Shown: in pieces, positions 27,338 through 36,224 of the stretch
How the letters are laid out: every line of letters starts with the position of its first letter
Numbering within the stretch: position 1 is the stretch's first letter
From: Desulfobacteraceae bacterium
GTDB taxonomy: Bacteria > Desulfobacterota > Desulfobacteria > Desulfobacterales > Desulfolunaceae
Assembly: GCA_013619155.1 (NCBI GenBank)
Contig: JABXKT010000060.1
Location: forward strand, 1-46,019
DNA length: 46,019 nt
Reading direction: 5' to 3'
The notes under the pieces: generated by a model
What the model was told of the DNA's origin: nothing
What the model saw: only the letters and a program-made list of their open reading frames with translations
Database searches by the model: none
Translations under genes and position numbers: made by a program

Positions 27338-29356
27338 ATGTCAGATGAAAAAAAAGTAAAGGCACCAAAGCTGGCAGATCCGCTTAACGCCTCAATTGAT
27401 CCAGCTACCCAGCAGATGATCAAAAGAGCCCAAGAGCTCGGCGTAGAGACAGTTTTTGACAGGGCTGAAAACATGAAGCCCTGTAACATCGGCGTTCAGG
27501 GCACCTGTTGTAAGAACTGCTCCATGGGCCCCTGCCGCCTCCCCCTTCCCAAGGGGGGCATCGAGGGCGAAGATACTCGAAAAGGCCTCTGTGGAGCCAG
27601 CCCCAACACCATCGCCGCGCGTAACTTTGCCCGCATGGTCGCCGGCGGCGCCTCCGCTCACTCCGATCATGGACGTGGAGTGGCCGAAGTCTTCCTATCG
27701 GTGGCACGCAAAGAGTCGGACGACTACTGCATCAAAGATTACGATAAGCTTCTCGCCATCGCACCGCACTTCGGCGTCGATATCACCGTCGACGTAGACG
27801 GCGAGACCCAAGATCGCGATATGGATGAGATCGCCCTCGAAGTGGCCGAAAAGGCCATGAATGAGTGGGGCAAAGTCGACGGGGAATGCCTCTACATGAA
27901 GCGTGCTCCCAAGCCCATGTACGACCGCTGGAAAGAGTTGGGCGTTCTGCCGCGAAACGTCGATCGTGAAATCGTAGAGATCATGCACCGTACCCATATA
28001 GGCGTCGACCAGGACTACAAGAACATTATCAAGCAGGCCACCCGGGCATGCTTGGCTGATGGCTGGGTCGGCTCCATGATCGCCACGGATCTCCAGGACG
28101 TCTTGTTCGGCACCCCGACCCCCGTTCAGTCGGAAGTGAACCTTGGCGTCATGAAAGCAGACCATGTTAACCTCATTCTCCACGGTCACGAGCCCATTCT
28201 CTCCGAGATGATTGTGGCGGTCTGCCAGTCCCAAGAGATGATCGATTACGCACTATCCAAAGGGGCCAAGGGAATCCAAATCGGCGGCATCTGCTGTACT
28301 GCCAACGAACTGGCCCAGCGCCACGGTATTCCTATTGTAGGTACCTTCCTGCAGCAGGAGCTGGCCATCATCACCGGTGCCTGTGACGCCATGGTCGTAG
28401 ATATTCAGTGTATCTTCCAGAACGTTGCCAACGTGGCCAAGTGTTTCCACACCAAGGTCATCACCACCCATCCCATCGCTCGTATGGAGCAGAACAACGT
28501 CCTTCATATCGAGTTTGACGAGCACCATGCCAAAGAAGATGCCACACGTATCGTGAAAATCGCCATCGACAACTTCCAAAACCGAAAAGTCGAGGTGATG
28601 ATTCCGGACAACAAAGAGCCCCAGATCGTGGGCTTCGGTGTAGAATCCATCGAATACGCTCTTGGCGGGACATTCCGCGGCTCGTACTACACCCTGAACG
28701 ACAACATCATCAACGGTCGTATCCGTGGCCTCGCAGGGGTCGTGGGGTGTAACAACGCCCGAACCAAGCACAACGAAAGTCACATCACCGTCATTAAAGA
28801 GCTCATCAAAAACGACGTGCTCGTCCTCACCACAGGCTGTAGCGCCATCGCAGCAGGCATGGCAGGCCTTCTCACACCAGAGAGTGCCGCCGTTCACTGT
28901 GGCCCCGGCCTCGCCGAGGTGTGTGAGACCGTAGGTATCCCCCCTGTGCTCCACATGGGATCTTGCGTGGATAACTCCCGAATTCTCCTGGCCGCCGCAG
29001 AAGTGGTTAAGGCAGGCGGACTCGGTAAACAGATCTCTGACATTCCCGTAGCGGGCAGCGCCCCCGAGTGGATGAGTGAGAAGGCCATCTCCATCGGCCA
29101 CTACTTCGTCACCTCCGGTGTCTACACAGTCTTCGGTGTCACCATGCCCGTCGAAGGGGCCCCTGTCTTCAAAGACTACCTCTACAATGAATTTGAAGAT
29201 ATCTACGGCGGAATGTGGGACTGCGAGCCCGATCCCGTGAAACACGCCCAGAAGATGATTGCCCATATCGATAAGAAACGTAAAGAGCTGGGTATCGACA
29301 AGGCTAGGGAGCGTGTTCTCATGGACATGGCCGCCCGTCAGGCCATTGAGGTTTAG
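27338..29356 (+). CDS. cooS: anaerobic carbon monoxide dehydrogenase catalytic subunit
   Basis: The 672-aa CODH subunit (AcsA of CODH/ACS), which interconverts CO2 and CO at a Ni-Fe-S C-cluster. The N-terminal Cys set CNIGVQGTCCKNCSMGPCR ligates the B- and D-clusters. Later metal-site segments are GICCTANELAQRHG, DIQCIFQNVANVAKCFHTKV, GVVGCNNART, LTTGCSAIA and MGSCVDNSR. Length fits the ACS-associated form. GGAGG lies 8-10 nt before the ATG, 78 bp after acsD. Made in step with acsB next door, it should form the CODH/ACS complex with a CO tunnel. Confidence 0.97.
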   Translation: MSDEKKVKAPKLADPLNASIDPATQQMIKRAQELGVETVFDRAENMKPCNIGVQGTCCKNCSMGPCRLPLPKGGIEGEDTRKGLCGASPNTIAARNFARMVAGGASAHSDHGRGVAEVFLSVARKESDDYCIKDYDKLLAIAPHFGVDITVDVDGETQDRDMDEIALEVAEKAMNEWGKVDGECLYMKRAPKPMYDRWKELGVLPRNVDREIVEIMHRTHIGVDQDYKNIIKQATRACLADGWVGSMIATDLQDVLFGTPTPVQSEVNLGVMKADHVNLILHGHEPILSEMIVAVCQSQEMIDYALSKGAKGIQIGGICCTANELAQRHGIPIVGTFLQQELAIITGACDAMVVDIQCIFQNVANVAKCFHTKVITTHPIARMEQNNVLHIEFDEHHAKEDATRIVKIAIDNFQNRKVEVMIPDNKEPQIVGFGVESIEYALGGTFRGSYYTLNDNIINGRIRGLAGVVGCNNARTKHNESHITVIKELIKNDVLVLTTGCSAIAAGMAGLLTPESAAVHCGPGLAEVCETVGIPPVLHMGSCVDNSRILLAAAEVVKAGGLGKQISDIPVAGSAPEWMSEKAISIGHYFVTSGVYTVFGVTMPVEGAPVFKDYLYNEFEDIYGGMWDCEPDPVKHAQKMIAHIDKKRKELGIDKARERVLMDMAARQAIEV

Positions 29357-29437
29357 CGCGTCGGTGAGCCCTTAAGGGCCGCCGTCCACATGCTTGATCA
29401 TCAACCATAAGAATATCCTCAACGAAGGAGGAAGAGC

Positions 29438-31648
29438 ATGTCCAAGTTAGTCGCATTCGCCGCCATTCAAGGTGGTTATAAAGTGATCTCCCAGGTAGAA
29501 GGGGAGTACCAGAGAGCCCTTGAGACCTTCGATGCCAGCACTCCCATCAGCTTTGGCAACACGGCCTACTACCTACCCGTTATCTACTCACTCCTAGGGA
29601 TTAAAGTCGAAACCCTGGAGGACTTGAAAACACCCCTGGATTTTGCCCGTGGACTCTTACCCAGCCATGTGAAGAGCAAAAACCACCTGCCCTACCTCGG
29701 TCCTCTCCTCGATGCCGGTATGGCAGCTGTATTTGCCTACGAAATCCAAGAGGCTCTGAGAATCCTGAGGGAGCCTGATTTCTACACCTTCACGGAAGAT
29801 CCCGACATAGAGGCAGGCAAGATCTGGATCGGCCCCGCCGATGACACCATCTTGCGTAAACGTGGTGTGGAGTTTGTGGACGGCAGTGCCCCCGGCTTTG
29901 CAGCCATTGTGGGCGCGGCTCCCAACTCTCAGATCGCCAAAGACATCGTGGAAGACTATCAGAAGAAGAGTCTCTACATCTTCTGCGCAGCCAACCACAA
30001 CAAGACAACCGTCATTGAGCAGCTCATAAGCGAAGATATTCAGGTTGGCTGGAACACCCGTATCGTTCCCTTCGGCCCGGACATCTCCTCGGCTGTATTC
30101 GCCTTGGGCTTTGCCAACCGTGCCGCCATGGCCTTCGGCGGCGTTCAGCCCGGCGACTACCGCAAGATGCTCATGTACAACAAAGAGCGTATCTTCGCCT
30201 TCGTCAACGCCTTGGGCGATATCGGCACCGAGTGGGCCACGGCAGCTGCTGGCTGCGTAAACTGGGGTTTCCCCACCATCGCCGACACCGACATCCCCGA
30301 GATCCTACCCACCGGTATCTGTACTTACGAGCACGTGGTGGCCAACGTCCCCCACAGCGAAATTTGTCAGAAATCAGTGGAAGTTCGTGGTCTCAAGGTC
30401 ACTATCTCCGACATCGAGATTCCCTGTGCTTTCGGTCCCGCCTTTGAAGGGGAGCGTGTTCGCGGCGCCGACCTACACAGCCAGATGGGTGGCGGCAAAA
30501 CCCAGTGTACAGAGCTGGTGAAACGTGCCGAGATGAATGAGATCGAGGATGGAAAAGTCATTATCGTTGGCAAGGACATCCCCGATCTTAAGGAAGGGGA
30601 CACCCTACCCTTGGGTATCTTCATCCAGATCGCTGGACGTGAATTCCAGGAAGATTTCGAGCCTATCCTGGAGCGTCAGATTCACCACCTGGTCAACTAC
30701 ATCCAGGGCGTCATGCACATTGGTCAGCGTGATATCTCCTGGGTTCGCGTCAGCAAAGGTGCCGTGGATAAAGGATTTACCCTGAAGGATATCGGCGTGG
30801 TTCTCCATGCCAAGTTCCATCAGGAGTTCAAGAAGATCGTGGACAAGGTGCAGATCACCCTCTACACCAACAAAGAAGACGCGGCGAGTCTCACCAAGAG
30901 GGCTCGCGCCGAGTACAAGACTCGTGATGAAAGGGTAGACAACATGACCGATGAGGACGTGGAGATCTACTACTCCTGCTCCCTCTGCCAGTCTTTTGCC
31001 CCCAACCACGTCTGTACGGTCAGCCCCGAGCGTACTGGACTTTGTGGTGCCTACAACTGGATGGACTGCCGGGCTGCCTTTGAGATCAATCCCACAGGCC
31101 CCAACCAGCCCATCGAAAAAGGCGAGTGCCTGGAGCCTGTCCTCGGTCAGTGGAAAGGCGTCAACGACTTCGTCTTCAAGGCATCACGCGGCGCCGTAAC
31201 TCACTACAACTTCTACTCCATGGTCATCGATCCTATGACCACCTGCGGTTGTTGTGAGTGCATCGCAGCGATGCTTCCTACCTGCAACGGTGTCATGACC
31301 GTCAACCGTGAATTTGCCGGAGAAACACCCTCTGGCATGAAGTTCACCACCCTTGCAGGCGTCATGGGTGGCGGGGCTTCCTCTCCGGGTTTTGTCGGGC
31401 ACTCTAAGTACAACATCACCCAGAAGAAATTCATCAAGGGTGATGGTGGCCTGCTCCGCATGGTCTGGATGCCCAAGATGCTCAAAGAAGAGATTAAAGA
31501 CCGCATTGATGCGTACGGCAAAGCAAATGGATATCCGAACTTCTACGATATGATTGCCGACGAAACAGTGGGGACAACTGAAGAAGAGATTATGCCCTTC
31601 CTCCAAGAGAAGGGGCATCCCGCTATGTCCATGGACTCGCTCATCTAA
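29438..31648 (+). CDS. acsB: acetyl-CoA synthase, CODH/ACS beta subunit
   Basis: A 736-aa enzyme joining CO, the methyl group from the corrinoid protein and CoA at the A-cluster (cleaving acetyl-CoA in reverse). The A-cluster region shows YYSCSLCQSFAPNHVC, then GLCGAYNWMDC, and the distal nickel Cys-Gly-Cys in MTTCGCCECIAAMLP. The N-terminal CODH-contacting domain is present, so it is the bacterial long form. AAGGAGGAAGAGC precedes the ATG. It lies 81 bp after cooS. A nickel site means it depends on a CooC/AcsF-type ATPase, and two are encoded nearby. Confidence 0.97.
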   Translation: MSKLVAFAAIQGGYKVISQVEGEYQRALETFDASTPISFGNTAYYLPVIYSLLGIKVETLEDLKTPLDFARGLLPSHVKSKNHLPYLGPLLDAGMAAVFAYEIQEALRILREPDFYTFTEDPDIEAGKIWIGPADDTILRKRGVEFVDGSAPGFAAIVGAAPNSQIAKDIVEDYQKKSLYIFCAANHNKTTVIEQLISEDIQVGWNTRIVPFGPDISSAVFALGFANRAAMAFGGVQPGDYRKMLMYNKERIFAFVNALGDIGTEWATAAAGCVNWGFPTIADTDIPEILPTGICTYEHVVANVPHSEICQKSVEVRGLKVTISDIEIPCAFGPAFEGERVRGADLHSQMGGGKTQCTELVKRAEMNEIEDGKVIIVGKDIPDLKEGDTLPLGIFIQIAGREFQEDFEPILERQIHHLVNYIQGVMHIGQRDISWVRVSKGAVDKGFTLKDIGVVLHAKFHQEFKKIVDKVQITLYTNKEDAASLTKRARAEYKTRDERVDNMTDEDVEIYYSCSLCQSFAPNHVCTVSPERTGLCGAYNWMDCRAAFEINPTGPNQPIEKGECLEPVLGQWKGVNDFVFKASRGAVTHYNFYSMVIDPMTTCGCCECIAAMLPTCNGVMTVNREFAGETPSGMKFTTLAGVMGGGASSPGFVGHSKYNITQKKFIKGDGGLLRMVWMPKMLKEEIKDRIDAYGKANGYPNFYDMIADETVGTTEEEIMPFLQEKGHPAMSMDSLI

Positions 31649-31754
31649 AGGATAGAAACGGTTGGCATCCAAAGGGGCCGCCCTGCCCCTTTAGATGCCT
31701 CGATTTTATCCCTTTGAGCTGCAGCCTCTAAGGACTTTAGACAAGGAGATACAC

Positions 31755-33098
31755 ATGGCTCTTACCGGTATTCAGATATTTAAACTTCTGCCAAAAACCA
31801 ACTGCAAAGAGTGCGGGGTTCCCACCTGCCTCGCCTTTGCCATGAACCTTGCTTCCGGCAAGGCGGAACTGGACAACTGTCCCTACGTCTCAGATGAAGC
31901 CCGGGAAAACCTGGCCGAAGCATCGGCACCTCCCATCCGTCCCATAAAACTCGGTAAGGGTGTGCGTGCCACCACCGCCGGTGGTGAGACGGTGATGTAC
32001 CGTCATGAAAAGACCTTCTACAACCCCACAGTTTTAGCGGCCACCATCTCCTCTTCCATCAGCGAAGCCGATTTGGCCCTGCGCCTCACCACATGGAACG
32101 CCTTTCAGTACGAGCGTGTGGGTCTAAACCTCCGTCCCGAGCTCATCGCCTTAAAAGATGAGGACGGCAACGCCGAAAATTTTGCCAAGGTGGCAAAAAT
32201 CATCAGCGAGACCTCGGAGTTTGGCCTGATTCTCATGAGTGAGACCGCCGCCGTCATGCAAGCAGGTGTGGATGCAGCCGGATTTAAAAGTCCCCTCATC
32301 TACGGAGCCACGGAAGCCACCTTGGATGCCTTCGCCGACATCGCCAAGACAGCCGGTCTTCCCCTCGCCATCACAGCCGATAGCGTCGAGGCCCTCATCC
32401 CCTTAAGTGATAAACTCACCGCCATGGGGATCAAAGACATCGTTCTGGATACGAACAATCGTGACCTGAAAGGTGCCTTCGAAGACCAGGTGGCCATTCG
32501 CCGCGCTGCCCTTAAAGGGAACAATCGATCCCTGGGCTTCCCCACCATCGCCTTCCCCAGCGAAATGGCCGGAAACCCCGACATGGAAGCCCTCGTGGCG
32601 GGTATGTTTGTGGCCAAATACGGCGGAATCTTGGTTCTCTCCGAATTCAATACCGAGACCCTCTTCCCCCTTCTTCTGGAACGCCTCAACGTCTTCACCG
32701 ACCCGCAGCGTCCCATGACAGTGACCGAGGGCATCTACGAGATCGGCAATCCCGATGAGAACTCTCCGGTCATGGTCACCACCAACTTTGCCCTCACCTA
32801 CTTCATCGTCTCCGGTGAAGCCGAAGGGAGCAGAGTCCCCTGCTGGCTCCTCATCAAGGAAGCGGAAGGCCTCTCCGTACTCACCGCCTGGGCCGCCGGC
32901 AAGTTCAGCGGCGATGATGTCGGTGTCTTTGTGAAGAAGTGTGGCATCGCTGATAAGATCAAACACAACGAGCTGATCATCCCCGGTTACGCCGCTGCCA
33001 TCGCAGGGGACGTCGAAGAGGAGCTGCCCGAATGGAAGATCACCGTCGGTCCGCGTGAAGCAGCGCATCTGCCCGCATTCTTGAAGACAAAGATTTAA
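31755..33098 (+). CDS. acsC: corrinoid iron-sulfur protein large subunit
   Basis: A 447-aa AcsC/CdhE. The N-terminal 4Fe-4S domain has Cys17-x2-Cys20-x4-Cys25-x16-Cys42 (NCKECGVPTCLAFA). A TIM barrel and a C-terminal cobamide-binding domain follow (LTAWAAGKFSGDDVGVFVKK, LIIPGYAAAIAGDVEEELP). It accepts methyl from AcsE and gives it to AcsB; AcsV reactivates it. The start is the ATG 8 nt after AAGGAG. The frame is open 20 codons upstream, but those codons look non-coding. It sits about 105 bp after acsB and is followed by a terminator-like hairpin. Confidence 0.96.
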   Translation: MALTGIQIFKLLPKTNCKECGVPTCLAFAMNLASGKAELDNCPYVSDEARENLAEASAPPIRPIKLGKGVRATTAGGETVMYRHEKTFYNPTVLAATISSSISEADLALRLTTWNAFQYERVGLNLRPELIALKDEDGNAENFAKVAKIISETSEFGLILMSETAAVMQAGVDAAGFKSPLIYGATEATLDAFADIAKTAGLPLAITADSVEALIPLSDKLTAMGIKDIVLDTNNRDLKGAFEDQVAIRRAALKGNNRSLGFPTIAFPSEMAGNPDMEALVAGMFVAKYGGILVLSEFNTETLFPLLLERLNVFTDPQRPMTVTEGIYEIGNPDENSPVMVTTNFALTYFIVSGEAEGSRVPCWLLIKEAEGLSVLTAWAAGKFSGDDVGVFVKKCGIADKIKHNELIIPGYAAAIAGDVEEELPEWKITVGPREAAHLPAFLKTKI

Positions 33099-33115
33099 CA
33101 AAAAATAGTACACGT

Positions 33116-33157
33116 CCGCTCCCGGCCACATCACCGGCCGAGGCGGGCATCTTTTTT
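33116..33157 (+). terminator. intrinsic terminator between acsC and acsE
   Basis: Outer CCGC/GCGG and inner CGGCC/GGCCG pairing (33123-33127 with 33136-33140) is followed by CTTTTTT. It lies inside the operon, so partial read-through would lower acsE and cooC output relative to acsDAB-C. Confidence 0.65.
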
Positions 33158-33213
33158 CAGCACGGATATATTTTAGTTTCCAGACTTATCAACCAAGACC
33201 CGGAGGGAATTTT

Positions 33214-34101
33214 ATGAGTTTTCAAATTATCGGAGAAAGCTTAAATGTTATCGGCAAAGAGATCGGACGTGCATTCAGAGAGAGAGATCCCAAGCCGATT
33301 CAGGAAGAGGCCCTCTTCCAGAAATCCAAAGGGGTGGATTGGATCGACATCAACCTGGGTCCTGCAAAGAAAAATGGTACGGATCTGATGCCTTGGATTG
33401 TGGAGACAGTACAGGAAGTGGTGGATGATATCCCCCTCGTCCTCGATACCTCCAACATCGATGCCATTGCCGCCGCTCTTCCCAAATGCAAGCTGCCCCC
33501 TATGATCAACTCCATCATGGCAATCCCTGCCCGTTATGAGAAGATGATCCCCCTTGTGGCAGAGCATAACGCCCATTTTTGTGCCCTGATGTGGGGACCC
33601 GATGGCCTCCCCAGAGATGAAAATGAGCGTGCTGCCTTGTGTGTGGAACTTCTCTACGCGGCCAACGAAGCGGGCATTCCCAACGAGAGAATTTGGGTCG
33701 ACGGCATCGTCACACCCTTAAATATCCAGCAGCCCCAGGCTGTGAGCCTTCTTAATTTCATGACCATGCTCCAGGACATTGCCCCCGGTGCCCGAAGCAT
33801 CTGCGGCGTCTCCAACATCTCCAATGGTGTCCCCGACCACCTCAGGCACATCATCAACATCACCTTTACCACCATGCTCTGTGTCAATGGCATGGAGTCC
33901 TTCATCGCCGATGCCAAAGATGAAGCCACCATGTCCTTGGGTAAAGGGGGACGTCCCGATATTTTTGAAGTCATTAAAAATACCATGGAAGGCAATGCGC
34001 CGGCCATGGACTCTATCAGCGAAGAGCTGCGCGGCTATGTGAAGACCTGCAACGTCATCCTCGGCCACACCCTCTTCTCCGACTCTTGGCTTGAAGTCTA
34101 A
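33214..34101 (+). CDS. acsE: methyl-THF:corrinoid iron-sulfur protein methyltransferase
   Basis: A 295-aa pterin-binding TIM-barrel enzyme that moves methyl from 5-methyl-THF to Co(I) of AcsCD. Family marks are IGESLNVIGKEIGRAFRERD, WIDINLGPAKKNG, LVLDTSNIDAI, PPMINSIMA and GVSNISNGVPDH, then LGHTLFSDSWLEV at the end. It is slightly longer than Moorella AcsE (about 262). GGAGG lies 8 nt before the ATG. A terminator-like hairpin separates it from acsC, and another follows it. Confidence 0.95.
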   Translation: MSFQIIGESLNVIGKEIGRAFRERDPKPIQEEALFQKSKGVDWIDINLGPAKKNGTDLMPWIVETVQEVVDDIPLVLDTSNIDAIAAALPKCKLPPMINSIMAIPARYEKMIPLVAEHNAHFCALMWGPDGLPRDENERAALCVELLYAANEAGIPNERIWVDGIVTPLNIQQPQAVSLLNFMTMLQDIAPGARSICGVSNISNGVPDHLRHIINITFTTMLCVNGMESFIADAKDEATMSLGKGGRPDIFEVIKNTMEGNAPAMDSISEELRGYVKTCNVILGHTLFSDSWLEV

Positions 34102-34210
34102 ATTTTTGACATGGGGAGTCCCATGAGGCCGAACACTGTCTCAAAAGACAAATAATTTAAAGGACATACCCCTTTAAGCTATTTCCATTATGGCCCCACG
34201 ATCCAACGCA

Positions 34211-34241
34211 CTAAAAGCCCCGCAGACTCTGCGGGGCTTTT
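34211..34241. terminator. terminator after acsE
   Basis: AGCCCCGCAGA and TCTGCGGGGCT form the stem, flanked by AAAA and TTTT, so it is partly symmetric. It lies about 110 bp after acsE and just before the 99-aa gene. Confidence 0.78.
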
Positions 34242-34281
34242 CGCATCTTCTCGATATGACGCACGGAGACAGGTGATACCC

Positions 34282-34581
34282 ATGGACACTCACACGAACG
34301 ATGCCAACTGGCTCTATCTCTTTATCAACAACTCTGAAAACAAGGAGTCCTTTGCCGGCTTTCACGACGAAGAGCTCGATATCCGATTTCTCCCGGTATT
34401 TCATGAAAAAGAGAGCGCATTGATATGTTCAGGACGCTTCATGAAGGGCGAGAAACCCTACGAGGTGCAAGCCATTCACAGTGACGACCTGAACAGCTAT
34501 GCGGCACAAAACGATTTTCTTATCTTTATCTTGGATAAAACCGGTGCTATCCTTGAAAAAAAGGTCCCCACACAGGCCTAG
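34282..34581 (+). CDS. unknown 99-aa protein in the acs island
   Basis: I recognise no family. The protein is acidic at its N-terminus (MDTHTNDANWLYLFINNSEN), then alternates short beta-like and loop segments (ELDIRFLPVFHEKESALICS, FLIFILDKTGAILEKKVPTQ). It has one Cys, and no signal peptide or membrane helix. The start is the ATG 8 nt after AGG; a GTG three codons upstream is also possible (GGAG 4-5 nt before it). Its position between acsE and cooC suggests a part in CODH/ACS maturation or methyl transfer, but nothing in the sequence proves that. Confidence 0.68.
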   Translation: MDTHTNDANWLYLFINNSENKESFAGFHDEELDIRFLPVFHEKESALICSGRFMKGEKPYEVQAIHSDDLNSYAAQNDFLIFILDKTGAILEKKVPTQA

Positions 34582-34657
34582 TAAAATCACATACGGCACT
34601 GCCTGACCCAACCCGTTCGGACAGTGAATTGACGGTGACGGGGATATCATCGACCCC

Positions 34658-34700
34658 GGGCTCCGTGTCCCAGAGAAATATTTTGGGACAGCCCTTTTTT
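34658..34700 (+). terminator. intrinsic terminator before the second cooC
   Basis: GGGCT/AGCCC and GTCCCA/TGGGAC (34667-34672 with 34684-34689) form a stem with a 4-nt bulge, followed by T6. It could end or attenuate the acs transcript before cooC. Confidence 0.65.
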
Positions 34701-34742
34701 AAAAGTAAAAAAAGGCGCTGCCCCTTGAGGGGAGAACACGCT

Positions 34743-35516
34743 GTGAGTTTAAAATTAGCTTTTGGAGGCAAAGGCGGAGTGGGCAAAACCACTCTCACCG
34801 CCCTTATCGCACGCATCATCGCCCAGGAGGAGAAAAAGGTCATCGCTATCGATGCCGACCCTGTCTCCAATCTCGCGTCAGCCCTGGGCATCTCCGAGGA
34901 TATAGAAATTACCCCCATCGCCCAACTCTCGGATCTCATTGCCGAGAGAACCGGGGCCAAGCCCGGAACCATGGGGGGATTTTTCACCCTGAATCCCAAA
35001 GTAGACGACATCCCCGACCGATTTTCCCTCGAACGGGACGGCGTCAAGCTGCTGGTCATGGGCACCGTAAAAAATGGGGGATCGGGCTGCATCTGCCCGG
35101 AGAGCACCATCTTAAAAGCCCTCATGATGCATATCGTGCTTCAACGTGACGAGGTGGTGATCATGGACATGGAGGCGGGCGTGGAACATCTGGGACGCGC
35201 AACCACCTCTTCAGTCAATGCCCTGGTCACCGTGGTCAACCCGGGAAAGCGAAGCCGAGTGGCCGCCCTTCAAATTAAAAAACTAGCCGAAGAGCTGGGC
35301 ATTAAACGGGTGCTGATCATCGGAAACCGCGTCCGTAACGATGAAGACCGTCAAATGATTATCGACAGTTTAAATGATTTTGAAATTTTAGGATTTATAC
35401 CGGAATTGTCGGAGGTGGCAGAGTCCGATCGCTCTGGCGAACGTCCCTATGATGACATCACCACCGCCCCGGAAGCGTTGATAGAGATCGCTCACAAGCT
35501 GATAAATCTTCAATAA
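34743..35516 (+). CDS. cooC: second CooC-type nickel-maturation ATPase
   Basis: A 257-aa ATPase: Walker A GGKGGVGKTT, then DADPVSNLASALG, the CxC motif in GGSGCICPEST, and MDMEAGVEHLGRATT. It is the typical CooC/AcsF architecture. The start is GTG (VSLKLAFGG) 8 nt after GGGGAG; upstream codons pass through the terminator hairpin and are not credible as coding. It is the last gene of the plus-strand acs group and converges with the selenoprotein gene. Compared with the copy at 19983 it has a longer insertion before the CxC region (GTMGGFFTLNPKVDDIPDRF). Confidence 0.93.
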   Translation: MSLKLAFGGKGGVGKTTLTALIARIIAQEEKKVIAIDADPVSNLASALGISEDIEITPIAQLSDLIAERTGAKPGTMGGFFTLNPKVDDIPDRFSLERDGVKLLVMGTVKNGGSGCICPESTILKALMMHIVLQRDEVVIMDMEAGVEHLGRATTSSVNALVTVVNPGKRSRVAALQIKKLAEELGIKRVLIIGNRVRNDEDRQMIIDSLNDFEILGFIPELSEVAESDRSGERPYDDITTAPEALIEIAHKLINLQ

Positions 35517-35608
35517 AAAAAAACGGCGCCATTTATGTATGATAAATGGCGCCGCTTCCTCTTCTTAAAAAAGCCCCCCCTTTTTTTTTAAAAGGAAAAA
35601 GGGGCGAT
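35515..35608 (-). terminator. tandem terminators of the HesB-like gene
   Basis: Next to the gene, CCCCTTTTT and AAAAAGGGG (about 35575-35608) pair with T6 following on the minus strand. Further on, GGCGCCATTTAT (35525-35536) pairs with 35542-35553 with a 5-nt loop, and T9 follows. The second stem may also serve the convergent cooC. Confidence 0.75.
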
Positions 35609-35612
35609 GCCC

Positions 35613-35927
35613 TTAGGAGCAGCAGGACCCAGTGGTACTGCAGCTACCGCATGAAGACTCAATCTTGATGCTTGATGTTACTTTAAAGCCCACCTCAAGG
35701 AAGTCGACTTTAATGGGCTTGGCCTGGGCCAAGAAATCTTTTTCAACGACATACGTGTAGCCGTCGATATCAAATTTTTCATCGTTCTCTTTAGACTCAT
35801 CCAGAGCCATAGCAAGGGAGGGTCCCCCTCAGCCACCAGAGTTTAAGAAAATACGAATAGGCATGATGTCTCTGCCCTTGAAATACTCTGCAATTTGTTG
35901 TGTTGCAGCTGCAGTCACCTCTAACAT
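35613..35927 (-). CDS. HesB/IscA-like selenoprotein (UGA read as Sec33)
   Basis: A 104-aa A-type Fe-S carrier-like protein if the in-frame TGA at 35831-35829 is read as selenocysteine. Before it come MLEVTAAATQQIAEYF and PIRIFLNSGG; after it GGPSLAMALDE, YTYVVEKDFLAQ and VGFKVTSS, in one continuous HesB-like fold. Sec replaces the first conserved Cys of IscA; the C-terminal pair appears as Cys93 and Cys96, followed by CC. HesB-like selenoproteins are a known group in anaerobic deltaproteobacteria. GGAGG is 4 nt before the ATG. A short GAGGG-GGA-CCCTC hairpin overlaps the UGA; I could not define a canonical SECIS. Automated calls would truncate it to the part after the UGA. Confidence 0.85.
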
Positions 35928-35997
35928 GGGACCTCCATAAAAGCTGTAAATATATGAGAATAATGAAACTTTCGTTTCCTCTATTCAGGCTTCGCAC

Positions 35998-36026
35998 AAT
36001 GTAAACATTCAAATTATCCTTGTCAA
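35998..36026 (-). promoter_or_regulatory. promoter of the selenoprotein gene
   Basis: On the minus strand TTGACA (36026-36021), a 17-nt spacer and TACATT (36003-35998) lie about 70 bp before the ATG. Confidence 0.55.
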
Positions 36027-36224
36027 TAAAGAAAAGCGATAGAAAACCCCCTCTGCCTAGGGTTTCTTCAATATATTGATTATTTCCAAAGGTCTTAAAA
36101 AAACCCGGGAAGAGACGGGACAGAGGGGCACCCGATGGTCCCCTCCCGATGGGAGCTCATGACGGCCAAATCACGAACAACCCCGCCTCCCCTTTTTACC
36201 TATATTTATAGGAGTGTAGCAACC

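Noticed and set aside
35613..35810. 65-aa stand-alone protein starting MALDESKEND
   Set aside because: It lacks its own ribosome binding site, and the upstream frame across the UGA completes a HesB domain, so it is the C-terminal part of the selenoprotein.
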